Positions 27,446 through 36,898 are shown, counted from the first letter of the stretch. The stretch is DNA of 64,000 nt from Brevundimonas naejangsanensis (GCF_003627995.1 NZ_CP032707.1:731501-795500); one strand, 5' to 3'. Notes: a model not told the origin generated them from the letters alone. A program made the numbers and translations.

Positions 27446-27988
27446 TTAAACGCTGGCCTGGCCCACGCCGCGGCCGCCGCCGGGCACCGGGGCCACGTCC
27501 AGCAGCTTGAGCCGGAACACCAGCACCGCATTGCCGGGGATCATCGGCGGGCCGCCCATCTCGCCGTAGCCCAGTTCGGGCGGCAGGAAGAGAATCCACT
27601 CGTCGCCGGGCTTCATCATCTGCAGGGCCTCGGTCCAGCCGGGCACCACGCCCTCGGGCGAGAAGACCGCCGGGGCGCCGCGCTTGAACGAGCTGTCGAA
27701 CACCGTCCCGTCCGTCAGCGTGCCCTCGTAGTCGACCTTTACCAGGTCGTTGCGGTCGGGGCTGACGCCGCCCGCCGGGCCGGAGGCCACGACCTTGTAC
27801 TGCAGGCCCGACGGCAGGGTCTGGACGCCCTCTTCCGTCGCGTTCTGCTTCATGAAGGCGGCGGCTTCGGCTGCGTTCCTGGCCAGGTCCTCGGGCGCGG
27901 CGGCCGGGCGGCCGCAGGCGGCCAGGGCCAAAAGGGCGGTCGCGGCGAGGGCGGCGGCGGAGGGGCGCTTAGCCCATGCGAAGTTCAT
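27446..27988 (-). CDS. FKBP-type peptidyl-prolyl isomerase lipoprotein
   Basis: This 180-residue exported folding factor has a lipoprotein signal ending LAAC (Cys25). A short N-terminal helix is followed by LPSGLQYKVV and the FKBP domain: VKVDYEGTLTDGTVFDSS, a VVPGWTEALQMMKPGDEW segment and PPELGYGEMGG. It resembles FkpA/Mip-type periplasmic isomerases but with a short dimerisation region. Its ATG lies 20 bases inside the end of the threonine dehydratase gene, so the two are one transcript, although no functional link is evident. Confidence 0.92.
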   Translation of the reverse strand: MNFAWAKRPSAAALAATALLALAACGRPAAAPEDLARNAAEAAAFMKQNATEEGVQTLPSGLQYKVVASGPAGGVSPDRNDLVKVDYEGTLTDGTVFDSSFKRGAPAVFSPEGVVPGWTEALQMMKPGDEWILFLPPELGYGEMGGPPMIPGNAVLVFRLKLLDVAPVPGGGRGVGQASV

Positions 27989-29171
27989 AACCCTGGTCCT
28001 TCAGAGCGGCGCCGATTTCCTCGGCATGACGGGCGTCGCGGGTCTCGACCATGATGTCGAACTCGGCGCCCTTGGCGGGCACGTCCAGCGCCAGCCGGTT
28101 GTGCACCACGTCGATGATGTTGCCGCCCAGACCGCCGATCACGGCGGCCATGGCCGACAGCATGCCGGGGCGGTCGTCGCCCAGGATGCGATAGACGATC
28201 AGGCGTTTCTCGCGGACCATTTCGCGGTTCAGCACCACGGCCAGCATGCGGGCGTCGATGTTGCCCCCGGTCAGCTCAATGCCGACCTTCATGCCCTTGA
28301 AGCGTTCGGGGTTGGCCAGGATGGCGGCCAGGCCGCCGGCCCCGGCGCCCTCGGCCACCGTCTTCTCCAGCGTCGCCAGCAGGGCCACGCCCTTTTCGAA
28401 ATCCGCCTCCTCGCAGACGAAGACCTCGTCGATCAGGACGTCGGCCAGGGCGAAGGGGATCTCGCCCACGGCCTTGATGGCGATGCCCTCGGCGATGGTC
28501 TGGCCGCTGCACTTGGCGGGCTCGCCGCGACGCCGCGCGGTGAAGGAGGGGTAGCGGGCGGCCTCGACGCCGAAGATCTTGATGTCCGGCTTGAGCGCCT
28601 TGGCGGCGATGGCGCTGCCGGCGATCAGGCCGCCACCGCCGATGGGGATGATCAGGGCGTCGAGGTCCGGCGCGTCCTCGACGAACTCCAGCCCGCAGAC
28701 CCCCTGCCCCGCCACGATGCCTTCATCGTCGAAGGCCGAGACGAAGACGTAGCCGTGCTCGGCCTGGAGCCGCTTAGCCTCCTCGGTCGAGGCCGAGAAG
28801 TCGAGGCCGTGGATGACGACATTGGCCCCATGGGCGCGCGTGCCGTCCACCTTCACGAAGGGGGTGCCCTCCGGCATGACGATGGTCACGGGCACGCCCA
28901 GGCGGCCGCCGTGGTAGGCCAGGGCCTGGGCGTGGTTGCCGGCCGAGGCGGCGACGACGCCGCGCTTCTTCTCGTCCGACGTCAGCTGCAGCAGGCGGTT
29001 CAGGGCGCCGCGCTCCTTGAAGCTGCCGGTGAAGTGCAGGTTGTCGAACTTGATCCAGATTTCGGCGCCGGTCAGTTGCGACAGGCGGCGCGAATGGCGG
29101 ACGGGCGTGCGGTCGACCTGGCCGGCGATGCGCTGCTGCGCCGCGCGGATGTCGTCGATGGTGACGGTCAT
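27969..29171 (-). CDS. ilvA: Threonine ammonia-lyase with C-terminal ACT domain
   Basis: This PLP enzyme deaminates threonine (and serine) to 2-oxobutyrate, feeding isoleucine synthesis or threonine degradation. From the ATG at 29171 it is 400 residues. The PLP lysine is in FTGSFKERGALN, the phosphate-binding loop is IPIGGGGLIAG, and a short regulatory ACT-like domain (RILGDDRPGMLSAMAAVIGG) ends the protein. The single short ACT domain is closer to the catabolic/dual-use alphaproteobacterial type than to long E. coli IlvA. The open frame runs on upstream but without coding character. Confidence 0.93.
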   Translation of the reverse strand: MTVTIDDIRAAQQRIAGQVDRTPVRHSRRLSQLTGAEIWIKFDNLHFTGSFKERGALNRLLQLTSDEKKRGVVAASAGNHAQALAYHGGRLGVPVTIVMPEGTPFVKVDGTRAHGANVVIHGLDFSASTEEAKRLQAEHGYVFVSAFDDEGIVAGQGVCGLEFVEDAPDLDALIIPIGGGGLIAGSAIAAKALKPDIKIFGVEAARYPSFTARRRGEPAKCSGQTIAEGIAIKAVGEIPFALADVLIDEVFVCEEADFEKGVALLATLEKTVAEGAGAGGLAAILANPERFKGMKVGIELTGGNIDARMLAVVLNREMVREKRLIVYRILGDDRPGMLSAMAAVIGGLGGNIIDVVHNRLALDVPAKGAEFDIMVETRDARHAEEIGAALKDQGYELRMG

Positions 29172-29318
29172 GAAGTCCCTGATTTTGTTTACGGCCGGCC
29201 TCTGTCGTCCGGTCTGCAGCGTCCCTTTTGGAACAGGCCGCGACCGCGGGCAACCTTGACTCGCCTCGCCTTCGGGCGTCATGCCGTAGAGCTTGAAACG
29301 AGTTTCGGGAGCCCTGCC

Positions 29319-29834
29319 ATGTCGACCCGTCGCCCCTCCATCGCCCTCGCCGCCGTCCTGGCGGGCGGCCTGGCCCTCAGCGCCTGCGCGACCACGCCGA
29401 TGGGCGGCGCCGCCGGCCCCGCCGTGTTCAGCGCCGACGACTTCGCCTGGTCGACCCGGGCGGGCCAGGCCTCGATCGAGGGCCGGGTGGCTTTCGCCCA
29501 GGATGGAAAGACGTTCCACTGCGTCGGCAACGTCGGCCTGATCCCCGACACCCGCTACACCCGCGCCCGGATCGAACGGCTGTACGGCGCCTCGGACCGC
29601 GCCGCCGTGCCTGCCGCCGTGGTGCGCGCCCGTTCCGCCGGGGAACAGGGCGCCGACTACCGCTCCTATGAGCGGGCCAACGCCTGCGCGGGCGACGCCT
29701 TCCGCTTCTCGGGCCTGCCCGACGGAAGCTGGTTCCTGATCGCTCCGGTCAAGGGCGGCGACGAGATCATGGTGCTGATGCGCCGGGTGCAGACGCGCGG
29801 CGGCCGGGCCGTCACCGTCACGCTCGGCGGCTGA
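29319..29834 (+). CDS. Unknown lipoprotein
   Basis: The 171-residue protein starts with a lipoprotein signal (ALAAVLAGGLALSACATTP, lipobox LSAC). Two further cysteines lie in TFHCVGNVGLIPDTRYT and ANACAGDAFRF and may form a disulfide. The C-terminal half has a beta-rich SWFLIAPVKGGDEIMVLMRR stretch. It looks like a carboxypeptidase-regulatory-like or similar beta domain, but I cannot name the family. It is divergent from ilvA. Confidence 0.7.
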   Translation: MSTRRPSIALAAVLAGGLALSACATTPMGGAAGPAVFSADDFAWSTRAGQASIEGRVAFAQDGKTFHCVGNVGLIPDTRYTRARIERLYGASDRAAVPAAVVRARSAGEQGADYRSYERANACAGDAFRFSGLPDGSWFLIAPVKGGDEIMVLMRRVQTRGGRAVTVTLGG

Positions 29835-29951
29835 GCCGGACCGCCGGCTGAGCCGTTAGCTCCGCCGTTTTCGGGGCGATCGACAGCGATCGTTTGACCG
29901 CCGTTCGCCATCCTTTGGCCCCATGGAGTCGCTCTCTGACCTGTTCCGTTT

Positions 29952-30218
29952 GTGGACAGTCGGGAGCGTCTCTTGTCCCAGCACAACATCATCGGCTCCG
30001 AGGCCTTCAGCAATCGCCCCTATGTGCTGGTGCGCAATGTGCGGCCCGGCGGCTTTCGCCGTCGTCGCTCGCGCTCCCTGATCGCCTATGGGGTGGTGGC
30101 GGTCCTGGCCCTGTCGGCGGGCGCCGCCGCTGCGGCCTTCGCCCTGGGCCCCCTGCTGGTGGACAGCGCCGCGCCCCCGCCGGTCGAGGCCGGCCTCAGC
30201 CCGTTGACCGCGCCCTAG
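29952..30218 (+). CDS. Small single-pass membrane protein of unknown function
   Basis: The frame can start at GTG 29952 (88 residues) or at TTG 29973, which has GGGAG six bases upstream and is therefore attractive. After an N-terminal SRPYVLVRNV-like polar region and an arginine cluster (GGFRRRRSRS) comes one membrane helix, LIAYGVVAVLALSAGAAAAAFAL, then a proline-rich periplasmic tail. Positive-inside charge predicts a cytoplasmic N-terminus. The stop codon is five bases from the convergent LuxR gene. I do not recognise it. Confidence 0.5.
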   Translation: MDSRERLLSQHNIIGSEAFSNRPYVLVRNVRPGGFRRRRSRSLIAYGVVAVLALSAGAAAAAFALGPLLVDSAAPPPVEAGLSPLTAP

Positions 30219-30222
30219 ACCG

Positions 30223-30939
30223 TCAGGGACCGACGAAGGCCAGGGCCTGGGCGAACAGTTCGCCCCGGCTGCGCACGCCCATCTTCTGATAGGCGCGCTT
30301 GAGATGCGAGCGCACCGTCTCCAGCGACACGTCCATGGTCTGGGCGATACGGCCGGTCTCCATCCCGGCCAGCAGCATTTCGACGATCCGCCCCTCGGAC
30401 GGCGACAGCAGATGGGTCTCGATCAGCGCCTGGAAGCGGACCTCCCCGCCCGAGCGCTGCAGGGTCAGGCCGATCAGGGAGGTCGGCGACGTCGCCACCT
30501 CGCGCGCCCACACCACCCAGGTGCGGCCGTCCGCCCCCGGGGCCGCGAGGCAGCGCGCCTCGCCCGGCCTGGCCTGGGCCGCCAGGCGGGCCAGGACGCG
30601 CGACTGGGGCGCGAAGCGCCCGCCCTCGACGCCGAACAGTTCGCCGTCCTCGCGCAGGATGCGGGCGGCCTCGTTCATCCACACCACGTCCAGCGCCCGC
30701 GTGACCAGCAGGCGCGCGCGCATCTCGCCGTCGATCCAGGCGGCCAGGGCCCGGTTGCACTGGCCGTCGGCGTCGTCAGGCGATCCCGACGGCGGTCGAC
30801 GGCGATCCGGATTGGTGCGCCGATCGGGGGCGACCCACGCCTCCTCCCCGGCCCGGCGCCGCGCGCGGCCGGTCTGCCAAAAAGCTTGTTCCAACGTCAA
30901 ACGCTCCAGGAGTTTGCGCGGGTCCCCGGACCTGAACAC
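30223..30939 (-). CDS. LuxR-family (GerE) transcriptional regulator
   Basis: The 238-residue protein ends in a classical LuxR/GerE helix-turn-helix: LLSPSEGRIVEMLLAGMETG, then RIAQTMDVSLETVRSHLKRA and a closing segment. The middle (AWIDGEMRARLLVTRALDVV, NEAARILREDGELFGVEGG) resembles a PAS-like sensor as found in many LuxR-type regulators without acyl-homoserine-lactone domains. No phosphoacceptor receiver domain is present. Its promoter probably lies in the unusually A+T-rich tract upstream. The target genes are unknown; the adjacent symporter is a possibility. Confidence 0.85.
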   Translation of the reverse strand: MFRSGDPRKLLERLTLEQAFWQTGRARRRAGEEAWVAPDRRTNPDRRRPPSGSPDDADGQCNRALAAWIDGEMRARLLVTRALDVVWMNEAARILREDGELFGVEGGRFAPQSRVLARLAAQARPGEARCLAAPGADGRTWVVWAREVATSPTSLIGLTLQRSGGEVRFQALIETHLLSPSEGRIVEMLLAGMETGRIAQTMDVSLETVRSHLKRAYQKMGVRSRGELFAQALAFVGP

Positions 30940-30954
30940 GCCGCGCCTTCAAAG

Positions 30955-31075
30955 GATGCAACGCCTGAGCACTGTGGACACAATAGCGCATACCCACAGA
31001 ACGAACATATTTATTGCTCCAAATAATCCAAATTTCCGAACCACCGATCAAGAAACGCCGAAAGTAGGCCGAACG
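30955..31075 (-). promoter_or_regulatory. A+T-rich leader/promoter tract upstream of the LuxR-type gene
   Basis: This stretch, with CATATTTATTGCTCCAAATA and following A-rich blocks, is the most A+T-rich part of the window and contains no gene. It lies between the symporter terminator and the LuxR-type regulator, so it probably carries the regulator's promoter. I cannot define -35 and -10 boxes with confidence. Confidence 0.45.
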
Positions 31076-31135
31076 TGGCATGATTTTCACGTCGACCTGG
31101 GGATAAGGCGACAGCGGACAGCGGGGCCCCAATTG

Positions 31136-31166
31136 AAAACGGCGGCCCTTCGCAGGACCGCCGTTT
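31136..31166 (-). terminator. Terminator of the dicarboxylate symporter gene
   Basis: AAAACGGCGG pairs with CCGCCGTTT around an imperfect middle. Read on the minus strand the hairpin is followed by TTTTC. It lies 22 bases after the symporter stop codon. Confidence 0.7.
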
Positions 31167-31188
31167 CCGCTTTGAACGTTGAGGCGCG

Positions 31189-32460
31189 CTAGGCGACCGC
31201 CGGCTTTTCGGCGCCGTCGGTCCCGCCGGCCTCGGGCATGTCGTCCAGTTCGCCCTCCCACTTGGCCACCACGGCGGCGGCGACGGAGTTGCCGACGACG
31301 TTGGTCGCGGAGCGGCCCATGTCGAGCAGGTGGTCGACGCCCAGGACGATGGCGATCCACGCCTCCGGCAGGCCGAAGTAGGTCAGGGTCGCCATGATGA
31401 CCACCAGGGAGGCGCGCGGCACGCCGGCGATCCCCTTGGACGTCACCATCAGCAGCAGCAGCATGAAGATCTGCTGCGAGACGCTGAGGTGCACCCCGTG
31501 CGCCTGCATGATGAACATGGTGGCGAAGGTGCAGTAGAGCATCGATCCGTCCAGGTTGAACGAATAGCCCAGCGGCAGGACGAAGCTGACGATGCGGCGA
31601 CGCACGCCGACGGTCGGCAGGGCGTCCAGGATGCGCGGATAGGCGGCTTCCGAACTGGCGGTCGAGAAGGCCAGCAGCGCCGGGGTGCGGATGACCTGGA
31701 ACAGCGGGATCACCCGCTTGCCCAGCACCACGGCGCCGGCCAGGAACAGCAGGAACCACAGCACGCCCATGGAGCCGTAGAAGCCCAGCACGAACTTGGC
31801 GTAGGTGCCCAGCATCTCCAACCCTTGCGTGGCGATGGTCGAGGCCAGGGCGGCGAAGATGGCGAAGGGCGCCAGCTTCATCACGAACTCGGTCACCTTC
31901 AGCATGATGGAGGCGGCCTGTTCGACCAGGTGCAGCACCGCCGGGGCCTTGTCGTCCAGGGCGGCGACCGCCGTGCCGACGAAGACCGAGAAGACGACGA
32001 TCTGCAGGATCTCGTTCTTGGCCATGGCGTCGAAGATCGACGTCGGCACCAGATGGGTGATGAAGCCGTGCAGCGAGAAGGCGTCCGTCGAGGCCGCCGG
32101 GGCCGCCGCCGCCACAGCCTCGGGCAGATGCATGCCCGAGCCCGGGTGCAGCAGCTGCACCATCACCAGGCCCAGCACCAGCGACACCACCGAGGCGCCG
32201 ATGAACCAGGTCATGGTCTTGACGCCGATCCGCCCGACCGAGGCGGCGTCCTCCATGTGGGCGATGCCCGCCACCAGGGTGGTGAACACCAGCGGCGCGA
32301 TGATCATCTTGATCAGCCGCAGGAAGATGTCCGTGACCAGATTGAGGTTGGACGCCGCCGCCGAGGCCTGGTCGGCGCTGAGGAAATGATTGAGGCCCCA
32401 GCCCGCGAGGACCCCCAGGATCATCGCTCCCACGATGAGATAAGCGAACAAGCGTTTCAT
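31189..32460 (-). CDS. Dicarboxylate/amino-acid:cation symporter (DctA/GltP family)
   Basis: This inner-membrane secondary transporter brings in C4-dicarboxylates or glutamate/aspartate with sodium or protons. From the ATG at 32460 it is 423 residues. Family motifs are LIKMIIAPLVFTTLVAGIAH, the serine-rich re-entrant loop AFSTASSEAAYPRIL, GYSFNLDGSMLYCTFATMF and the substrate-site region LLDMGRSATNVVGNSVAAAV. The open frame extends further upstream but the ATG with MKRLFAYLIVGAMIL is the natural start. The substrate is left open because DctA and GltP types share these motifs. Confidence 0.92.
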   Translation of the reverse strand: MKRLFAYLIVGAMILGVLAGWGLNHFLSADQASAAASNLNLVTDIFLRLIKMIIAPLVFTTLVAGIAHMEDAASVGRIGVKTMTWFIGASVVSLVLGLVMVQLLHPGSGMHLPEAVAAAAPAASTDAFSLHGFITHLVPTSIFDAMAKNEILQIVVFSVFVGTAVAALDDKAPAVLHLVEQAASIMLKVTEFVMKLAPFAIFAALASTIATQGLEMLGTYAKFVLGFYGSMGVLWFLLFLAGAVVLGKRVIPLFQVIRTPALLAFSTASSEAAYPRILDALPTVGVRRRIVSFVLPLGYSFNLDGSMLYCTFATMFIMQAHGVHLSVSQQIFMLLLLMVTSKGIAGVPRASLVVIMATLTYFGLPEAWIAIVLGVDHLLDMGRSATNVVGNSVAAAVVAKWEGELDDMPEAGGTDGAEKPAVA

Positions 32461-32825
32461 GCAAAAGTCGTCCAGCTTTGCGGGCCCGGCAGGGGCCGGA
32501 CCGCAGTTGCAACCGATGGAGGGTCCCCCCCCGTCCGAAATAAGGGCCAGCGAATAACCGATATTCGCCGCCCCTCCAATGAACTCCTCGTGGTTTCGTC
32601 GGACGAACCCTTGCCCGCGCCGGATTCCCGGCCGGCGACGGGGCTTTTCGGCCGGCTCCCCCGCCAGGATCGATCTCACCCGCTTCGCGCAGCTCGGCGA
32701 AGAAAAATTACGCGAAAAAGCGCGCCGAAGCGCCGCCCGGCAAATTGCGCCCCCGCGCCGAACAGGCCAAGCTGCGGCCAAGCCTCGCAGAAGGCTCGTT
32801 TTGAGTGAACGCATCAGGAGTTTGC
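32461..32825. other. Divergent intergenic region between the symporter and the M14 peptidase
   Basis: These 365 bases have no convincing gene; the overlapping open frames have shadow composition. A C-rich tract is at about 32522-32532 and an A-rich patch at 32700-32720. The promoters of both flanking genes should lie here. I see no defined operator. Confidence 0.4.
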
Positions 32826-35621
32826 ATGTCCCGTCCCATCCTCGGCCCGGCCACACGACTGGCCGCCGGGTTGGCCGCCCTGGCCCTGTCCTCGACCAGC
32901 GTCCTGGCGCTGGAGGCGGCGACCCTCTCCGCGCCCGCCGTCGCCCCGGCCGCGACCGCCGCGCCCGCCCGGGCCCTGACCACCCCGCTGGAGGCCTTCG
33001 GCCACGAGGTCGGCGACGACTATCGCCTGATCACCTACAGCCAGTTCGAACGCTATCTGCACACCCTCGCCGGGCAGTCGGACCGGATGAAGCTGGTCGA
33101 GATCGGCAAGTCGTCCGAAGGACGGACGCAATATCTCTCGATCGTCTCCTCGCCGGCCAACCTGGCCAACATCGACCGCTATCAGGAGATCGCGCGCCGC
33201 CTCGCGAAAGCTGAAGGCGTCAGCGAGGCCGAGGCCCGCGCCCTGGCCGGAGAGGGCAAGGCCGTGGTCTGGATCGACGGCGGGCTGCACTCCACCGAGA
33301 CGGTGCCGCCCCAGGCCCTGATCGCCGCCCTCTATGAGTGGCTGACCGCCGAGGACGCCGAGGCCAAGCGCATCCTGGACGACGTGGTCATCCTGTTCGC
33401 GCCGCTGAACCCGGACGGCTGGGAGCTGGTCTCGACCTGGTACATGCGCAACGAGGACCCGCTGAAGCGCGAGTACGCCTCGATCCCCCAGCTGTACCAG
33501 AAGTACGTCGGCCACGATAACAACCGCGACTACTACCTGTCGGCCATGGCCGAGACGACCAACGTCAACCGGCAGTTCTTCCGCGAGTGGTTCCCGCAGA
33601 TCATCTACAACCACCACCAGACGGCGCCGGCGGGGACCGTGGTCTTCATGCCGCCGTTCCGCGATCCCTTCAACTACAACTACGACCCGCTGGTCATGAG
33701 CACCCTGTCCGAGGTCGGCGCGGCCATGCACAGCCGCCTGATCGAGGAAGGCAAGCCCGGCTCGACCATGCGCAGCGGGGCCAGCTACTCCACCTGGAAC
33801 AACGGGATGGAGCGCTCCGTCACCTATTTCCACAACGCGGTCGGCCTGCTGACCGAGATCACCGGCCATCCGACGCCCAGCCAGATCAGCCTGATCCCGC
33901 AGAACCAGCTGCCGCGCAACGACCTGCCCATGCCGGTCGCGCCGCAGACCTGGCATTTCCGCCAGTCGATCGACTACTCCCTGTCGATCAACCGCGCCGT
34001 GCTGAACTACGCCTCGCGCAACAAGGACCGGGTGCTGTTCAACATCTGGCGCATGGGCCAGAACGCCATCGACAAGGGCAATGCCGACACCTGGCGCGTC
34101 ACCCCCTCGGCGGTCGAGGCCCTGCAGGCCGCGGCCGGCGACAACGCCCAGCCAGGTCGTCGGGGCGTCGACCCGGCCCTCTATGACAGCGTGCTGCGCG
34201 ATCCGGCGCGCCGCGATCCGCGCGGCTACGTCATCCCGGCGGACCAGGCCGACCTGCCCACCGCCGTCGCCTTCCTCAACAGCCTGATCAAGACGGGCGT
34301 CGACGTGGAGCGCGCCACCCGCGCCTTCACCATCGGGGGCAAGACCTATCCGGCCGGCTCCTATGTGGTGAAGACGGCCCAGGCCTATCGCCCGCACGTG
34401 CTGGACATGTTCGAGCCGCAGGACCACCCGCACGACCTGCAGTATCCGGGCGGCCCGCCCGCCCTGCCCTATGACGCCACCGGCTACACCCTGGCGCTGC
34501 AGATGGGGGTCAAGTTCGACCGCATCCTGGACGGCTTCGAGGCCCCGACCGAGCGCGTCGCCGACGTCATGGCCCCGCCGCCCGGCAAGATCGAGGGCTC
34601 GGGCCGCGCCGGCTGGCTGATCGACCACGCGCCGGTCAACGGCTACATCCTGACCAACCGCCTGCTGGCGGCGGGCGTGCCGGTCTATTGGCAGGAAGGC
34701 GAGACCCGCGCGGGCCGCGCGACCCTGGCCCCCGGCGCGCTGTGGATTCCGGCCGACGAAAAGGCGCGTCCGATCGTCGAGGCCGCCGTGCGCGACCTGG
34801 GCCTGAACGCCCACGCCGCCGCCCGCGCCCCCGGCGGCGACCGGATCGCCCTGAAGCCGGTCCGCGTCGGCCTGGTCGACCGCTACGGCGGCTCCATGGC
34901 CTCGGGCTGGACCCGCTGGATGCTGGAGCAGTTCGAATATCCGTTCGAGGTCATCCATCCCCAGCGCCTCGACGCCGGCGACCTGGCCAAGGATTTCGAC
35001 GTCCTGGTCTTCGCCTCGGACATGATCCCGGCCGACCTGTCGGCCTCGGCCCAGCGCGACCAGCCGGCGCCCGAGACCATCCCGGCCGAGTATCGCGGCT
35101 GGCTGGGCCACATCACCGCCGAGAAGACCGTGCCGCAGATCGACGCCTTCGTGCGCGGCGGCGGCAGCGTCGTCACCATCGGCTCGGCCCACCGCCTGGC
35201 GGCCGCCCTGGGCGCGCCCGTGCAGGACGTCCTGACCACGGCCGACGGCAAGCCCTTGGCCTCGACCGACTTCTTCATCCCCGGCGCGGTGCTGAAGACC
35301 GAGGTCGACAACAGCCGCCCCCTGACCTTCGGCGCCCCGCGTCAGATGGACGTCTTCTTCAACCGCAACGCGGGCTTCCGCCATGCGGGCGAAGGGGCGT
35401 CGCTGGTGCGCTATCCGCAGCAGGTGTCGGTCTCGAGCGGCTGGGCCATCGGCTCGGACAAGCTGTCGGGCGCCGACGCCGTGCTGGACCTCGAGCACGG
35501 TCAGGGCCGCGTCATCGTCCTGGGCCCCGACGTGGTCAACCGCGCCCAGGCGCGCGCCTCGTCGCGGCTGCTGTTCAACGCCCTGTTCTACGGCCCGGCG
35601 ACGACCGGCGAGCCCCGCTAA
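32826..35621 (+). CDS. Large exported M14 zinc carboxypeptidase
   Basis: The ATG at 32826 has CAGGAG five bases upstream and gives a 931-residue protein with a signal peptide ending SSTSVLA. The M14 catalytic domain covers about residues 50-430: zinc ligands in DGGLHSTET (HxxE), the NPDGWELVSTWYMRNEDP loop, the NNRDYYLSAMAETTNVNRQF region, a third-ligand candidate in IIYNHHQTAPAG and the general-base region LLTEITGHP. The C-terminal half (from about residue 480) is a non-peptidase extension with GLVDRYGGSMASGWTRWMLE, resembling a GATase-like fold. This large architecture is common in Caulobacterales and Xanthomonadales. The substrate is unknown. Confidence 0.9.
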   Translation: MSRPILGPATRLAAGLAALALSSTSVLALEAATLSAPAVAPAATAAPARALTTPLEAFGHEVGDDYRLITYSQFERYLHTLAGQSDRMKLVEIGKSSEGRTQYLSIVSSPANLANIDRYQEIARRLAKAEGVSEAEARALAGEGKAVVWIDGGLHSTETVPPQALIAALYEWLTAEDAEAKRILDDVVILFAPLNPDGWELVSTWYMRNEDPLKREYASIPQLYQKYVGHDNNRDYYLSAMAETTNVNRQFFREWFPQIIYNHHQTAPAGTVVFMPPFRDPFNYNYDPLVMSTLSEVGAAMHSRLIEEGKPGSTMRSGASYSTWNNGMERSVTYFHNAVGLLTEITGHPTPSQISLIPQNQLPRNDLPMPVAPQTWHFRQSIDYSLSINRAVLNYASRNKDRVLFNIWRMGQNAIDKGNADTWRVTPSAVEALQAAAGDNAQPGRRGVDPALYDSVLRDPARRDPRGYVIPADQADLPTAVAFLNSLIKTGVDVERATRAFTIGGKTYPAGSYVVKTAQAYRPHVLDMFEPQDHPHDLQYPGGPPALPYDATGYTLALQMGVKFDRILDGFEAPTERVADVMAPPPGKIEGSGRAGWLIDHAPVNGYILTNRLLAAGVPVYWQEGETRAGRATLAPGALWIPADEKARPIVEAAVRDLGLNAHAAARAPGGDRIALKPVRVGLVDRYGGSMASGWTRWMLEQFEYPFEVIHPQRLDAGDLAKDFDVLVFASDMIPADLSASAQRDQPAPETIPAEYRGWLGHITAEKTVPQIDAFVRGGGSVVTIGSAHRLAAALGAPVQDVLTTADGKPLASTDFFIPGAVLKTEVDNSRPLTFGAPRQMDVFFNRNAGFRHAGEGASLVRYPQQVSVSSGWAIGSDKLSGADAVLDLEHGQGRVIVLGPDVVNRAQARASSRLLFNALFYGPATTGEPR

Positions 35622-35628
35622 GCCGAAG

Positions 35629-35666
35629 CGACGGCGGCCCCAGGCGGGCCGCCGTCGTCTCATTTT
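35629..35666 (+). terminator. Terminator between the M14 and M24 peptidase genes
   Basis: CGACGGCGGCCC and GGGCCGCCGTCG form a 12-bp stem with a short loop, followed on the plus strand by TCTCATTTT. It lies between convergent genes. Confidence 0.8.
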
Positions 35667-35691
35667 CAGAAGGCTGAATTCACGCCGAGTG

Positions 35692-36867
35692 TCAGCCCGC
35701 CGCTTCGGCGCCGAACGGATCGTCCAGGCTATGCTGGGGCGTGGTGAACCACACCGGGCCAGCCTCGCCCATGTAGAAGTGGTCCTCCAGCCGCACGCCG
35801 AACCGGCCGGGGATGACCAGCATGGGCTCGTTGGAGAAGCACATGCCCGGCGCCAGCACGGTGCGGTCGCCGCGCACCAGGTTCGGCGCCTCGTGGATAT
35901 CCAGGCCGACGCCGTGGCCGGTGCGGTGCGGCAGGCCCGGCAGGCGATAGTCGGGGCCGTAGCCGAGACCGGTCAGATAGTCTCGCGCCGCCGCGTCCAC
36001 GCTCTCGCACGTCGCGCCGATCTGCGCCGCCTCGAAGGCCAGGGCCTGGGCCTGCTTCTCATGTTCCCACACGCGACGGAATTCGGGCGTGGGCTCGCCG
36101 AAGACATAGGTGCGGGTGATGTCGGAGTGATAGCCGTCGATCAGCGTCCCCGTATCGATCAGCACCACATCGTCGACCTTCAGCGCGCGGTCGCCCTCGC
36201 CCCCGTGCGGCAGGCAGGTGTCGTCGCCGAACGAGACGAGGCAGAACCACGAGCCGCCCTCGCCGCCCAGGGCGCGGTGCTCGGCGTCGATGAAGCGTTT
36301 GACCTCCGACGTCAGCACGCCCTCCTTCAGCCAGGCGTGGGCGCGGCGATGGACCTCCAGCGTAATGGCCTTGGCTCGCGTCAGCAGGGCGATCTCGGCG
36401 GGCGACTTGATGCGGCGCAGCGCCACGATCAGCGGGCCGCCGTCGACCAGGCGCTCGGCGCCGAGCGCGCGGGCCAGCCCCAGCCAGATGAAGGTCGCGG
36501 CCTGGTCGTCCACCGCCAGACGCCCGCCGGCCGGCACCCGGCCCGCGACCAGGGCGTAGGGGCTCTCGTCCTCTTCCCAGGTCAGGACCTCGCCGGCCAC
36601 GGCGGTCTCGCCCGACATCACGGCCGACACCTTGTCCAGCTCGAAGCGGGGGCAGACGTATTCCAGCCGCCCGTCGGCGTGGATCAGGGCGCCGGTCAGG
36701 CGCTCGGAGGGATGCCAGTCCAGACCGGTGAAATAGCGCAACGACGCCGTCGGACCGACCAGAAGGGCGGCCAGGCCCTGAGCCTGAAGCTGGGCGGCCA
36801 GAGCCTGGATGCGGGAGCGCCTTTCATCGGCGCTGATGGGAGAAGCGGAGGGAGGCATGAAGGTCAT
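35692..36867 (-). CDS. M24-family Xaa-Pro peptidase
   Basis: This cytoplasmic dinuclear-metal peptidase has 391 residues: a creatinase N-terminal domain (about 1-160, with SLRYFTGLDWHPSERL) and a pita-bread catalytic domain. Metal ligands appear in order as the Asp of LIDTGTLIDGYHSD, the Asp of HSDITRTYVFG, His in TGHGVGLDIHEAP, Glu in FSNEPMLVIPG and Glu in VRLEDHFYM. It most probably cleaves N-terminal residues before proline. No signal peptide is present. tRNA-Gly lies just upstream on the same strand. Confidence 0.92.
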   Translation of the reverse strand: MTFMPPSASPISADERRSRIQALAAQLQAQGLAALLVGPTASLRYFTGLDWHPSERLTGALIHADGRLEYVCPRFELDKVSAVMSGETAVAGEVLTWEEDESPYALVAGRVPAGGRLAVDDQAATFIWLGLARALGAERLVDGGPLIVALRRIKSPAEIALLTRAKAITLEVHRRAHAWLKEGVLTSEVKRFIDAEHRALGGEGGSWFCLVSFGDDTCLPHGGEGDRALKVDDVVLIDTGTLIDGYHSDITRTYVFGEPTPEFRRVWEHEKQAQALAFEAAQIGATCESVDAAARDYLTGLGYGPDYRLPGLPHRTGHGVGLDIHEAPNLVRGDRTVLAPGMCFSNEPMLVIPGRFGVRLEDHFYMGEAGPVWFTTPQHSLDDPFGAEAAG

Positions 36868-36898
36868 GCCCCAGCATAACCGATAATCCGCGCGGCGT

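Noticed and set aside
32814..35663. A 949-codon minus-strand open frame
   Set aside because: It is antisense to the M14 peptidase and full of Gly/Val/Arg shadow composition.
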